Shown here piece after piece: positions 9,101 through 18,191 of a stretch of DNA of 64,000 bases; positions within the stretch are counted from its first letter, which is position 1, and every line of letters starts with the position of its first letter. Position numbers and translations under genes: made by a program. The notes beneath the pieces were generated by a model. That model was not told the DNA's origin. It did not search any database and was given only the letters and a program-made list of their open reading frames with translations. Origin of the DNA: Brachyspira hampsonii (lineage in GTDB: Bacteria; Spirochaetota; Brachyspiria; Brachyspirales; Brachyspiraceae); NCBI RefSeq assembly GCF_001746205.1, contig NZ_MDCO01000009.1, positions 62,001 to 126,000 of the forward strand, in the 5' to 3' direction.

Positions 9101-10237
9101 TTGAACAGTAAGACAGCAGAATTTTATAAGAAATTTCAATATTGTATTTCATCTGATAAAGAAATAGCTAAAAGAGAAGAAGAGATATTAGAAAATATAA
9201 TAAATATGTCTAATAAAGAAACTGCAGCTTATATGAGACAGTATGCAGCAAAATTAGCTTCTTATCGTAAGAACTTTTTAGATTCAGAAACTGCAGAACT
9301 TATATGTAAAATACTCGTAGAAATAAGTTTTGTATTAAGAATACAATATATTAATTATTTGAAGGATAAAGAAAATAATACATTAAGAAATGATGATTAT
9401 GATGTAAATAATTTATCTAAAATACTTCAGATTCTTATATCAGAAATAGCAATGATAATATATACAAAAGAATATGAAACAAATAATATATTCAATAATT
9501 TTTATGCTTTAAAATCTAATACTATAATAGGGCACTGCCTAAGAATATTTTTTATGATAATTGAAGCGACATGCTTCTTTAATAAGAAAATTAGTAAAGG
9601 GGCAGCAAACAAAATGAGAATTGACTTTAAAAAGACATATTATAAATTCTCAGAAAGGATATATAAAAGATATAACTTAAACAATCCAAATACATTAGAC
9701 TCAAATGTAAAATTTGGTGTAAGAAAAATAGAAAACGATACTATTTCAGAAATTGCCATAGGAGTATTAATGCATGATATTTCTTTGGATAAACCCAAAG
9801 ATTATATACCTATACAAAGTGAAGAAAAAGATAATCATTCCATAAAAGACTATGGTTTTGCTAAATATTTTATGCGTGGTAATGAGGGAGTTGCTTTAAC
9901 TGTATCGCTTCATCATGAATATTATAGTCATGGCTACGGACTTTTTACAGAATTATACAAAGCCGTATTAAGAAGAAATCCTAATCATAAAATAGAATAC
10001 ATAGTATCTTATGATTATAAAGATATATTAACATTGCAAAGTCTTACATATCTTCCTGCCAAAATGCTTGAAGTAATTGATGTTTATGATACTCTTACAA
10101 TGAATATGAATAAAACTCCAAAAGAAGCTGTTTCTTTTATGATAGAAAATTTCTTAGAAAAAGAGATAATGCTTGATCCTATAATTACAGATATATTTAT
10201 AGAATATTTAAAAGAAATAAAAAAAGCAAAACTATAA
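9101..10237 (+). CDS. Divergent HD-GYP domain protein
   Basis: This 378-residue protein is read from a TTG start preceded by AAAGAG; the next Met is at residue 36. An N-terminal alpha-helical region precedes a C-terminal HD-GYP-like module. His145 lies in GHCLRIF, the HD pair is H225-D226 (LMHDIS), and HHEYYSHGYG (271-280) replaces HHE..DG.GYP. IDVYDTLTMN matches the D.YDALT helix. HD-GYP enzymes hydrolyse cyclic di-GMP. The metal ligands look mostly preserved, but GYG replaces GYP and the glycine of HDIG is lost, so activity is uncertain. No receiver or membrane domain is seen. Confidence 0.65.
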   Translation: MNSKTAEFYKKFQYCISSDKEIAKREEEILENIINMSNKETAAYMRQYAAKLASYRKNFLDSETAELICKILVEISFVLRIQYINYLKDKENNTLRNDDYDVNNLSKILQILISEIAMIIYTKEYETNNIFNNFYALKSNTIIGHCLRIFFMIIEATCFFNKKISKGAANKMRIDFKKTYYKFSERIYKRYNLNNPNTLDSNVKFGVRKIENDTISEIAIGVLMHDISLDKPKDYIPIQSEEKDNHSIKDYGFAKYFMRGNEGVALTVSLHHEYYSHGYGLFTELYKAVLRRNPNHKIEYIVSYDYKDILTLQSLTYLPAKMLEVIDVYDTLTMNMNKTPKEAVSFMIENFLEKEIMLDPIITDIFIEYLKEIKKAKL

Positions 10238-10241
10238 TAAT

Positions 10242-12095
10242 TTAAAAATAACTTTTAATAATTTCTTTTATTCCATCTTTATCCAATTTATAAATTTGTA
10301 AAAGCTCATTTCTTGCAGCAACTTCAAAAAACTTATCAGGTAAAGCATGAATTTTTACACTTTTACATATTTCATTATCAGACATTAACTCCAATACAGC
10401 ACTTCCAATTCCGCCTTTTTTTATACTTTCTTCTATTATCAAAACTTTATCAGCTTTTCTAATCATATTTAAAATAGTTTCCTCATCAAGAGGCTTCAAA
10501 GTAGAAAGATTCAATATTGAACAATCAAAATTAAGTTCATCAACAGCATCAGCTATATCAATGAGTGTAGGACCATAACTAATAATAAGATTTTTTTGTT
10601 TATTATATTCTCTTACAATATGTGCCTTTCCTATTTCAAAATTATCAGATACAATATTTTTTTTCAATTCTCTTAGAGATGCTTTATTATACCTCATAAC
10701 TGTAGGACCTTTATATTCTATACATTTTTTTATCATATCCCTAAAATCTTTCTCTCCAACCGGAGCCATAATTGTTATATTAGGTACAATTCTTAAAAAA
10801 GATACATCAAATACACCCTGATGAGTATCTCCATCTTCAGGAACAAGCCCAGCCCTATCTATCATAAGTTTAACATTAGCATTCATTATACCAATATCAT
10901 GTATAACCTGATCATATCCTCTTTGCAGGAATGTAGAATACAAACATACAAAAGGTATTATACCATTTTCAGAAAGTCCTACAGAAAAAGTAATAGCATG
11001 CTGCTCGGCTATTCCTACATCAAAGAATCTGTATTTAAAAAGTTCAGCATATTCAGTCAAACCTGTACCTGATTCCATAGCCGCAGTTATAGCAACAATA
11101 TTTTTATTTTCTTCAGCTGCTTTTATTATACATTCGCCTGCCAGATTAGAAAAAGTTTTTGAAGAAGACTTATTTTTCAATTCTCCTGTTTCTATATTGA
11201 AAGGAGCTATGCCATGAAATTTAGCAGGATTTTCTTCTGCTATTTTATATCCTTTACCTTTAATAGTATTAACCTGAACTAATCTAGGACCTCTTATTAA
11301 TTTTACTTTCTGAAAAGTGCTGATTAAATCTTCAAAATTATGTCCATCAACAGGTCCGAAATATTTAAATCCCATTTCTCTGAAGGCAATTCCCGGAGCA
11401 ACAAAAGTCCTTATAGCACCTTTACCCCTATCTATAAATTCATTAGCAATATCTCCAAAAGGCAATGCAGATACAAGTCCCCTAACCTTCTCTGATGCTT
11501 CCTGAACTAAACTATCATTTAATGTTGTATTTAAAAATTTAGATACAGCACCTATATTTTTACCTATAGACATTTCATTATTATTTAAAACAATTATTAT
11601 ATCTTTATTTGTATTTGCAATATTATTCATAGCTTCTAAAGCCATTCCGCCTGTCATAGCACCGTCACCAATAATAGCTATAACATCACCCCTAAGTCCT
11701 AAAATTTCTTTTGAACAAGCAAGACCGTAAGCAAATGATAATGAAGTAGATGAATGTCCTGTTTCCTCAATATCATGCTCTGATTCTATTCTTTTAGGAA
11801 AACCTGATATACCGCCATAAGTTCTTAAAGTATTAAATTTATCTTTTCTTCCTGTAATAATCTTATGAGTATATGATTGATGCCCTACATCAAATATAAA
11901 AGCATCTTTAGGAGAATCAAACAAATAATGCAGTACCAAAGTTAAATCTACTACGCCTAAATTACTGCCTAAATGTCCTCCTGTATTTGATACATTATTT
12001 ATCAAAAATTCTCTTATCTCTGAAGATAATAATTTCAACTCTTCTATATTCAATTTCTTTATATCAGAAGGAGTATTAACATATTCTAAGTACAT
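10242..12095 (-). CDS. dxs: 1-deoxy-D-xylulose-5-phosphate synthase
   Basis: The 617-residue enzyme condenses pyruvate and glyceraldehyde 3-phosphate, the first step of the MEP isoprenoid pathway, which also feeds thiamine and pyridoxal synthesis. It shows HLGSNLG (41-47), VGHQSYTHKI, the thiamine diphosphate motif GDGAMTGG (143-150) with NNNEMSIG, the DRAGLVPEDG transketolase segment and a C-terminal transketolase domain with IEESIKKGG. Length is normal. It is convergent with the HD-GYP gene, 4 bases apart. AGGGC precedes the ATG. Confidence 0.96.
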   Translation of the reverse strand: MYLEYVNTPSDIKKLNIEELKLLSSEIREFLINNVSNTGGHLGSNLGVVDLTLVLHYLFDSPKDAFIFDVGHQSYTHKIITGRKDKFNTLRTYGGISGFPKRIESEHDIEETGHSSTSLSFAYGLACSKEILGLRGDVIAIIGDGAMTGGMALEAMNNIANTNKDIIIVLNNNEMSIGKNIGAVSKFLNTTLNDSLVQEASEKVRGLVSALPFGDIANEFIDRGKGAIRTFVAPGIAFREMGFKYFGPVDGHNFEDLISTFQKVKLIRGPRLVQVNTIKGKGYKIAEENPAKFHGIAPFNIETGELKNKSSSKTFSNLAGECIIKAAEENKNIVAITAAMESGTGLTEYAELFKYRFFDVGIAEQHAITFSVGLSENGIIPFVCLYSTFLQRGYDQVIHDIGIMNANVKLMIDRAGLVPEDGDTHQGVFDVSFLRIVPNITIMAPVGEKDFRDMIKKCIEYKGPTVMRYNKASLRELKKNIVSDNFEIGKAHIVREYNKQKNLIISYGPTLIDIADAVDELNFDCSILNLSTLKPLDEETILNMIRKADKVLIIEESIKKGGIGSAVLELMSDNEICKSVKIHALPDKFFEVAARNELLQIYKLDKDGIKEIIKSYF

Positions 12096-12188
12096 ATACA
12101 GCCCTAAAATTAAACTTATAAATTTATATTATAACCATAAAACATTTTATTTCAATATACCAAAAATATATAAATTATAAATTTATAC

Positions 12189-12216
12189 TTGATTTTTTTT
12201 ATATATATGATATAAT
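12189..12216 (+). promoter_or_regulatory. pyrBC promoter
   Basis: TTGATT (12189-12194) and TATAAT (12211-12216) are spaced by 16 bases. The predicted start near 12223 gives a leader of about 200 bases before pyrB, containing a short reading frame and a terminator-like hairpin. Confidence 0.7.
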
Positions 12217-12246
12217 CCCTTCAATTTGTAAAGAACAGGATAAAAA

Positions 12247-12399
12247 ATGAAAAATATATTTCTTAAGCACAGGATAATTTTTTATTTACATACCTATTTT
12301 ATTTGTTTATTTAAATTTACGAATTTGGAATTTTTTAAAAGGAATAAGGTTGTTATCTTTAACAATTTTATTCCTTTTTTTTATGCTGAATTTCAATAA
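12247..12399 (+). CDS. Putative pyrBC leader peptide (50 aa)
   Basis: A 50-codon frame begins at ATG 12247 behind ACAGGA and ends at TAA 12397-12399. It is extremely rich in Phe, Ile and Tyr because its mRNA is U-rich (MKNIFLKHRIIFYL...PFFYAEFQ). The frame runs right through an intrinsic terminator and stops 17 bases beyond it, 31 bases before pyrB. The same layout occurs in the E. coli pyrBI leader (pyrL, 44 codons), where a ribosome following closely behind RNA polymerase prevents terminator formation when UTP is low. The product itself is probably not functional. Function is inferred from layout. Confidence 0.65.
   Translation: MKNIFLKHRIIFYLHTYFICLFKFTNLEFFKRNKVVIFNNFIPFFYAEFQ
12337..12382 (+). 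terminator. pyrBC leader attenuator hairpin
   Basis: AAAAGGAATAAGGTTGTTA (12337-12355) pairs with 12360-12378 across a four-base loop. This gives a 19-bp stem in which two pairs are G-U wobbles, and four more T follow. It lies inside the leader reading frame and upstream of pyrB, so it is positioned as a transcription attenuator rather than a gene-end terminator. Confidence 0.8.
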
Positions 12400-12430
12400 A
12401 AATAATTAACTATTTTTTAAGGGAGAAATA

Positions 12431-13510
12431 ATGAGGAACTTTATATCTATCAAAGAGTTATCAAAAGAGGAAGTTATTGAAGTATTAGATGTAGCTAAGG
12501 AATTGGATAACACTGATAGTAGAGAAAGAAGGAAGATTATGGACGGAATGATAATGACTAGTATATTTTTTGAGCCTTCTACTAGGACAAGATTATCATT
12601 CACATCAGCTGCTTACAGATTAGGATGCAAAGAATTAGGATTTGATAACCCAGAACAAAGTTCCATAAAAAAAGGAGAATCTTTAAGAGACACCATAATT
12701 ATGGTTTCTGCATATTCAGATATTATAGTTATGAGGCATAGTATTGATGGAGCTGCTAAATTTGCTGAAGAAGTTACAAACTGTCCTATTATAAATGCCG
12801 GAGACGGTGCTAATGAACACCCTAGTCAAACTCTATTGGATTTATACACATTAAGAGAAGAATTAGGAAGTATAGAAAATAAAAAAATTGCTTTTGTAGG
12901 AGATACAAGATACGGAAGAACTGTTCACTCTCTAGTAGATGGATTAATGATGTTTAATGGAGAGTTTTATTTTATATCCCCTGATGTTATACAAATACCC
13001 GATTATGTATTAAAAGAGTTGGATAATGCACAAATCAAATATAAAAAACTTAGTAATTATGAAGAAGTATTAAAAGAAATAGACTGCCTATATATGACTA
13101 GAATACAAAAAGAAAGATTTGATGATATTAATGAATATGAAGAAGTAAAAAATGCATTCAGAATATCAAAAGACGATATTATAGGAAAGTGTAAAGAGGA
13201 TATGATAATACTTCACCCTCTTCCAAGAGTTGATGAAATTAATATAGATTTAGATAATACCAAATACGCTAAATATTTTATACAGGCCAGAAACGGAGTG
13301 CCTACAAGAATGGCTATGATGGCTTTGGCTACAGATGTTATAAAATCTAAGGTGAAAAGAAAAGAAATGAATTATGAGGTTGTAGAAAATAAAGAAATAG
13401 TTTGTCCAAATAATAAATGCGTTACACATTTTGAAGAAACAAAAAATAGAGTTGTGAAGAAAGGATACGGAGATTTCTGTTATTACTGCAATAGAGAAAT
13501 AGGTAAATAA
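12431..13510 (+). CDS. pyrB: Aspartate carbamoyltransferase fused to a PyrI-type zinc domain
   Basis: The 359-residue protein catalyses carbamoyl phosphate plus aspartate to carbamoyl aspartate in pyrimidine synthesis. The catalytic part (1-305) has the carbamoyl-phosphate loop FFEPSTRTR (S50-R54), HPSQTLLDL and HPLPR. A tail of about 50 residues carries C325-x4-C330 and C350-x2-C353, the zinc ligand pattern of the PyrI regulatory chain. The nucleotide-binding half of PyrI is absent. A similar PyrB-PyrI-tail arrangement is, as I recall, described for Thermotoga. AAGGGAG precedes the ATG. It is followed 16 bases later by pyrC and lies behind the attenuator leader. Confidence 0.95.
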   Translation: MRNFISIKELSKEEVIEVLDVAKELDNTDSRERRKIMDGMIMTSIFFEPSTRTRLSFTSAAYRLGCKELGFDNPEQSSIKKGESLRDTIIMVSAYSDIIVMRHSIDGAAKFAEEVTNCPIINAGDGANEHPSQTLLDLYTLREELGSIENKKIAFVGDTRYGRTVHSLVDGLMMFNGEFYFISPDVIQIPDYVLKELDNAQIKYKKLSNYEEVLKEIDCLYMTRIQKERFDDINEYEEVKNAFRISKDDIIGKCKEDMIILHPLPRVDEINIDLDNTKYAKYFIQARNGVPTRMAMMALATDVIKSKVKRKEMNYEVVENKEIVCPNNKCVTHFEETKNRVVKKGYGDFCYYCNREIGK

Positions 13511-13526
13511 ATTATTAAGGTAAATT

Positions 13527-14747
13527 ATGATAATCAAAAATGCTAAAATACCGAACAATGAAAAAATAGTTTCTATAATAATAGAAAATGGAAAAATAAA
13601 AACTATAGATTCTGATAACAGCTTTGAAAAATACAAGTCTGATAATATAATAGATGCTAATTTCAATTATGTGCTTTCAGGAATAATAGATCCGCATACA
13701 CATATGAGAGATCCCGGACTCACTCATAAAGAAGATTTTAATTCCGGTAGCAAAGCATGTGCAAGAGGCGGGATTACAGTATTTTTGGATATGCCTAATA
13801 CTGTACCAAATACTATTTCAAGAGAAAATATCATTTTTAAAAAATCTATGATGATTGGAAAATCTTATGTTGATTACGGATTTCATTTCGGAGGAAGCAA
13901 AGCAGATAACAGCAATGATATAAAAAATATTATCAATGATGCAGCATCAACAAAAATTTTCTTTAATGCTTCTACAGGAAATATGCTTGTAGAAGATGAT
14001 AAAATATTAGAAAAGTTATTTGAAGTTTCAAAAATAGTTACAGTTCATGCAGAAGATAAAATGGTTGATAAGGCAATAAAAATAGCAAAAAATACTAATA
14101 CTCCATTATACTTATGCCATTTATCACTAGAAAGCGAAATTGAATCTTTAAAAAAAGCAAAAGACTCAGGAATGATAATTTATGGAGAGGTTACTCCTCA
14201 TCATTTATTTTTAAATACTGAAGATGTAAATAAAAATGATAGAAATAAAATGCTCCTTAGAATGAAGCCTGAATTAAGAGAAAAATCAGATAATAAAGCA
14301 TTATGGAAAGCGATATCAGATGGTACTATAGATACAATAGGAACAGATCATGCTCCTCATTTGATAAGTGAAAAATTAGAAAAACTTACATTCGGCGTTC
14401 CTTCTGTTGAACATTCGCTTGAATTGATGCTTAAAAAAGTTAATGATAATACTATAGATTTAAAACTGCTTACAAAAATTATGAGTGAAAAAGCAGCAGA
14501 AATTTTCTCTATGAAAGATAAAGGCTTATTAAAAGAAAATTATGATGCTGATTTAGTAATAATAGATTTAAATGATCATTCAGAAATAGAAGAAAAAGAT
14601 ATAATCACTAAAGCAGGCTGGTCTCCTTATATAGGTTTTCAAAGAGGAGGCAAAGTTTTAACTACTATAGTACGCGGAAATATAGTATATGATAATGGAA
14701 AATTCACAGACAGCTTTATAGGAAAAGAAATAACTTATAGTAATTAA
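13527..14747 (+). CDS. pyrC: Dihydroorotase (class I)
   Basis: The 406-residue amidohydrolase cyclises carbamoyl aspartate to dihydroorotate. Family features are IDPHTHMRDPG (first metal histidines), the FLDMPNT strand, HAEDK, LCHLSLE and GTDHAPH with its catalytic Asp. It matches the length of class I enzymes. The gene starts 16 bases after pyrB behind TAAGGTAA, so the two form an operon and share leader control. No obvious terminator was found in the next 180 bases. Confidence 0.95.
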   Translation: MIIKNAKIPNNEKIVSIIIENGKIKTIDSDNSFEKYKSDNIIDANFNYVLSGIIDPHTHMRDPGLTHKEDFNSGSKACARGGITVFLDMPNTVPNTISRENIIFKKSMMIGKSYVDYGFHFGGSKADNSNDIKNIINDAASTKIFFNASTGNMLVEDDKILEKLFEVSKIVTVHAEDKMVDKAIKIAKNTNTPLYLCHLSLESEIESLKKAKDSGMIIYGEVTPHHLFLNTEDVNKNDRNKMLLRMKPELREKSDNKALWKAISDGTIDTIGTDHAPHLISEKLEKLTFGVPSVEHSLELMLKKVNDNTIDLKLLTKIMSEKAAEIFSMKDKGLLKENYDADLVIIDLNDHSEIEEKDIITKAGWSPYIGFQRGGKVLTTIVRGNIVYDNGKFTDSFIGKEITYSN

Positions 14748-14943
14748 AGCTATATAAATGATAAGTTTATAACTTTATTTGTAAAATATAAAGTGTATGA
14801 ATATAAAATAACTTTTTAAATTTAATTATTTACAATTTTATATTTTCTTATTAGTAATATTAGCAATAATAATAAATGATATTGATTTTAATTTTTATAC
14901 ATTATAATATTTCTTTTATAAAAAAATAATGAGAGGAATTAAA

Positions 14944-15972
14944 ATGATAAAAATTTTTATTACTATTTTATCAAGTATTATAATTATAAGCTGCACAGCA
15001 AATAACAATAATACCGCAGCAGAAATAAAACTAACAGATTATTCAGACAAAAATAATTGGCTTAATATCCCTTCAACATCAAATGAAGCAGATGTATTTT
15101 ATCTATATCCTACAACATGGAGCAGAGCAAATTCAAATGACAGTATAGTATGTCCTATAGACTATGAACCTATGAGAAAAACCGTTACCAATTCTATGCT
15201 TGAACAAACAGGAATATTTGAAGAAACAGCAAATGTGTATGCTCCGTTTTACAGACAGGCTGATGCTTTATACTTGATGAATACAAATAATAATATTAGT
15301 AAAGAAGAACAGGATAAGTATTTTTATTCTTCACCAAAAGAAGATGCAATAGCAGCATTCGATTATTATATTAAAAATTATAATAATGGAAAACCCTTTA
15401 TATTAGCAGGACATTCTCAAGGGGCTATGATGATAAAACAAATATTAATTGACTATTTCAAAACAAATGAAAATTTAAAAAACAAAATGATAGCAGCCTA
15501 TATATTCGGATATTCAGTTACAAAAAAAGACTTAGATGAAAATCCTCATTTGAGATTTGCAAACGGAGAATATGATACAGGAGTGATAATTTCTTATAAT
15601 ACAGAAGCTCCTGATTTTAATGGATATAACCCTACACTTCTTGAAGGAGCCATTTCAATAAATCCTATATCTTGGACATTAGATGAAACTCTAGCTTCAA
15701 AAGAACAGAGTTTAGGTGCAAATATATCTCATAATTATGGAAATCCTAAATCCAACATAGTTACAAATGCAGGAAAACCTTCAAAAATAGCAGATGCCAA
15801 AGTAGATAAGGCAAGAGGTGTTGTAAAATGCAGCACTATAAATCCTGATGACTTTTATGTAAGAGGCGGAGGAATTTTTGAAAAAGGCGTTTACCATGTT
15901 TATGATATTGCTCTTTACTATTATGATTTAAAAGAAAATGTAAAAAAAAGAGCGGGGGCTTTTTGGAAATAA
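14944..15972 (+). CDS. DUF3089 alpha/beta-hydrolase-like lipoprotein
   Basis: A lipoprotein signal (IIIISC lipobox near residue 18) leads a 342-residue protein of the DUF3089 type. It contains DVFYLYPTTW, a VYAPFYRQAD segment and the nucleophile elbow LAGHSQGA typical of serine hydrolases. Substrate is unknown. An upstream in-frame ATG at 14929 exists, but AGAGGAA lies 6 bases before the ATG at 14944, so I chose the latter. It is monocistronic and convergent with the zinc operon. Confidence 0.75.
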   Translation: MIKIFITILSSIIIISCTANNNNTAAEIKLTDYSDKNNWLNIPSTSNEADVFYLYPTTWSRANSNDSIVCPIDYEPMRKTVTNSMLEQTGIFEETANVYAPFYRQADALYLMNTNNNISKEEQDKYFYSSPKEDAIAAFDYYIKNYNNGKPFILAGHSQGAMMIKQILIDYFKTNENLKNKMIAAYIFGYSVTKKDLDENPHLRFANGEYDTGVIISYNTEAPDFNGYNPTLLEGAISINPISWTLDETLASKEQSLGANISHNYGNPKSNIVTNAGKPSKIADAKVDKARGVVKCSTINPDDFYVRGGGIFEKGVYHVYDIALYYYDLKENVKKRAGAFWK

Positions 15973-15980
15973 TTATAAAT

Positions 15981-16020
15981 AAAAAATGGACAGGATAATA
16001 TATTCTTTATTATCCTGTCC
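15981..16020 (-). terminator. Terminator of the zinc operon (possibly bidirectional)
   Basis: GGACAGGATAAT (15988-15999) pairs perfectly with 16009-16020. On the minus strand the stem is followed by a T-rich run, so it best serves the operon ending at 16062. It may also stop + strand readthrough from 15972. Confidence 0.8.
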
Positions 16021-16061
16021 GCAACATGGTTTATAAAATATAAATACGATATTGTCAAAAA

Positions 16062-16637
16062 TTAATTAGCTACGAATTCTTTTCCTCTCTTGTCTAAAAC
16101 ATTCAAACTTATAGCATTAAGTCTTACAGTCTCATAATTGTCTATCTCTAATATTTCTACAACTCCTACAACCTCTATCCAATCCTGAGGATTAGGTATA
16201 TTGCCTTTATAATCAAATTCAAAACCCGCAACACCATCATATCCGCAGCAGCCCGGACCATATCTGAATACAAAATTAAGTTTCTCTCCCGTATCCTCAT
16301 CTGTAAATCCGTCATATATGCCTTCTAATTTTATTAATTTACCCCTATAATCTTCAGGATTCAAATAAACATCATTGCATTGATTTATAAACATTCTCTC
16401 TTTTATTTCTATGACATTATTCATATCTAAACTTGATGCATCTATTTTATCCTGTTTAAGCTCATTATTATCTGCTGAATTATCAGAAGACTTGCTTTGA
16501 ATACCGCTGTAGTCATATTTTTTCTTTGGTATATCAACATAATTTTTTTCTATATCAAACCAACCGTCATTGTACTCTTTTTTTGAACAAGAAGAAAATG
16601 CCAATAATACAAAAAATAAAAATAATAATTTTTTCAT
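16062..16637 (-). CDS. Zinc-operon lipoprotein, DUF1980/YcgQ C-terminal-like
   Basis: The start was set at ATG 16637 behind AAAGGAGGAA rather than at an upstream ATG inside the preceding gene. The 191-residue product has lipobox FSSC. Its C-terminal half reads PEDYRGKLIKLEG, then YGPGCCGYDGVAGFEF and NPQDWIEVVGVVE. This resembles the C-terminal domain of the permease-associated DUF1980/TIGR03943 proteins found near zinc transporters in Firmicutes. The two adjacent Cys could bind metal. It is the last gene of the znu operon, 17 bases after znuB, so a role in zinc handling at the membrane is inferred. Confidence 0.65.
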   Translation of the reverse strand: MKKLLFLFFVLLAFSSCSKKEYNDGWFDIEKNYVDIPKKKYDYSGIQSKSSDNSADNNELKQDKIDASSLDMNNVIEIKERMFINQCNDVYLNPEDYRGKLIKLEGIYDGFTDEDTGEKLNFVFRYGPGCCGYDGVAGFEFDYKGNIPNPQDWIEVVGVVEILEIDNYETVRLNAISLNVLDKRGKEFVAN

Positions 16638-16654
16638 AAAATATTCCTCCTTTT

Positions 16655-17482
16655 TTATTTTACACCTAATCTTATAAACCTTCCTACAATGGAAAATATT
16701 AAAAGCATAGCCAAATTCACCATAACAATACATGCCCCTGTAGGATATTCAAGTTGAAAAGAAGCTATTATGCCTATAAAAAAGCAAAATACAGATAATA
16801 CAGCTGATGAAATTACTACACTCTTAAAAGTATTAAATACACGCATAGAAGTAAGTGCCGGAAATATTATCAAACTTGATATAAGCATAGCACCCATCAT
16901 TCTCATACCTAATACTATAATCAAAGAAGTGAGTATAGATATAAGCATATTATAAAATTCGGCATTTATTCCAACCGCACGGGCAAAATTCTCATCGAAT
17001 GTTACCAAAAATATCTTATTATAGAAAAGAACATAAAGCACTATAACGACAATACTTACGGCAATACTTATATAAACATCGCTCTTACTCATAGCAAGTA
17101 TACTTCCAAACATATAATTACATACATCTGTATTTATTCCTGTTTTCATAGTAATAGCAATGATACCTACCGCTAAAGATACGCTTGATATTAAAGCAAT
17201 AGCAGCATCTCCTTTTATTTTACTGTTTTCGCTTAACCTTAAAAGCAGTATTGAAGCTATAGCAACTATAGGTATTGAAAGCTGAAACGTAGAAAATCCA
17301 AACATAAGTGAAAGAGATAAAGCCCCAAATCCTACATTAGAAAGCCCAATACCTATCATAGAATATCTTTTTAAAACCAAATTAACGCCTAAAAGTGCAG
17401 CACATAATGATACCAATATACCAACTATAACTGCCCTCACAATGAAGGTATATGAAAAAAGTTCCTGAATCAAAGCAATCAT
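16655..17482 (-). CDS. znuB: Zinc ABC transporter permease
   Basis: The 275-residue membrane protein has about seven to eight transmembrane segments typical of the ABC-3 family (PF00950). Its FPALTSMRV loop near residues 205-215 is characteristic of metal permeases. It forms the channel for the metal delivered by the adjacent ZnuA-like lipoprotein. Its ATG overlaps the znuC stop by four bases, implying translational coupling. Zinc rather than manganese specificity is inferred from the His-rich loop of the binding protein. Confidence 0.9.
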   Translation of the reverse strand: MIALIQELFSYTFIVRAVIVGILVSLCAALLGVNLVLKRYSMIGIGLSNVGFGALSLSLMFGFSTFQLSIPIVAIASILLLRLSENSKIKGDAAIALISSVSLAVGIIAITMKTGINTDVCNYMFGSILAMSKSDVYISIAVSIVVIVLYVLFYNKIFLVTFDENFARAVGINAEFYNMLISILTSLIIVLGMRMMGAMLISSLIIFPALTSMRVFNTFKSVVISSAVLSVFCFFIGIIASFQLEYPTGACIVMVNLAMLLIFSIVGRFIRLGVK

Positions 17483-18171
17483 CTCATATCCTCCCCTGAT
17501 ATTCTTTTATATATATCTGTTTTTATATAGTCATCAGTACTTCCAAAGAAAAGAATATTTTTATTTATATGAAGTATCTTATTAGAATATTTAACTGCAT
17601 TCGATATATCATGAGAAACCATTATAATAGTTACCTCATCATTCAATTTTTTTATTAAATTATATAAATCAGCAGTAGCTATTGGATCAAGCCCTGTAGA
17701 AGGCTCATCAAGTATTAATAATTCTTTAGCAGAACATAATGCCCTAGCCAATGCTACCCTCTGCTGCTGTCCTCCTGATAAATCTTTATATGACTTATTT
17801 TTTAAATTTTCTATATTAAGTTTTTTCAAATTATCCAAAGTTATTTTTTTATCTTTAGAAGTATAGAAAGGAAGAAACTTCTTTTTATTTAATCTCCCAG
17901 AAATCACAACTTCAAATACACTTGCCGGAAATGATTTCTGCACTATTCCCTGCTGAGGCAGATATCCTACTTCATTTTTCTTTATAATATCAAAAGAAAT
18001 AGTACCTTTTTTAGGCTTGATGAGTCCTAGTATAGTTTTTATTAAAGTAGTTTTACCTGAACCATTTTCGCCTATTATTGAAAGGTAATCTCCTTTGCAT
18101 AAAGAAAAATTGATATTGGATAATACCTCATTATTGTCATAAAATACTGATAAATCTTTAATATTCAACAT
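17479..18171 (-). CDS. znuC: Zinc ABC transporter ATP-binding protein
   Basis: The 230-residue ABC ATPase has Walker A GENGSGKTTL, the Q-loop YLPQQG, signature LSGGQQQR, Walker B LLILDEPSTGLD and the switch His in VSHD. It energises metal uptake through the permease at 16655. The ATG at 18171 was preferred over a TTG one codon upstream because AAGGGTG sits 8 bases before it. It lies 20 bases after znuA. Confidence 0.93.
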   Translation of the reverse strand: MLNIKDLSVFYDNNEVLSNINFSLCKGDYLSIIGENGSGKTTLIKTILGLIKPKKGTISFDIIKKNEVGYLPQQGIVQKSFPASVFEVVISGRLNKKKFLPFYTSKDKKITLDNLKKLNIENLKNKSYKDLSGGQQQRVALARALCSAKELLILDEPSTGLDPIATADLYNLIKKLNDEVTIIMVSHDISNAVKYSNKILHINKNILFFGSTDDYIKTDIYKRISGEDMR

Positions 18172-18191
18172 CAATTTTTCACCCTTTCATA

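Noticed and set aside
13250-13666. Minus-strand frame opposite the pyrB-pyrC junction
   Set aside because: It overlaps two well-supported genes, has low-complexity hydrophobic composition and no ribosome site.
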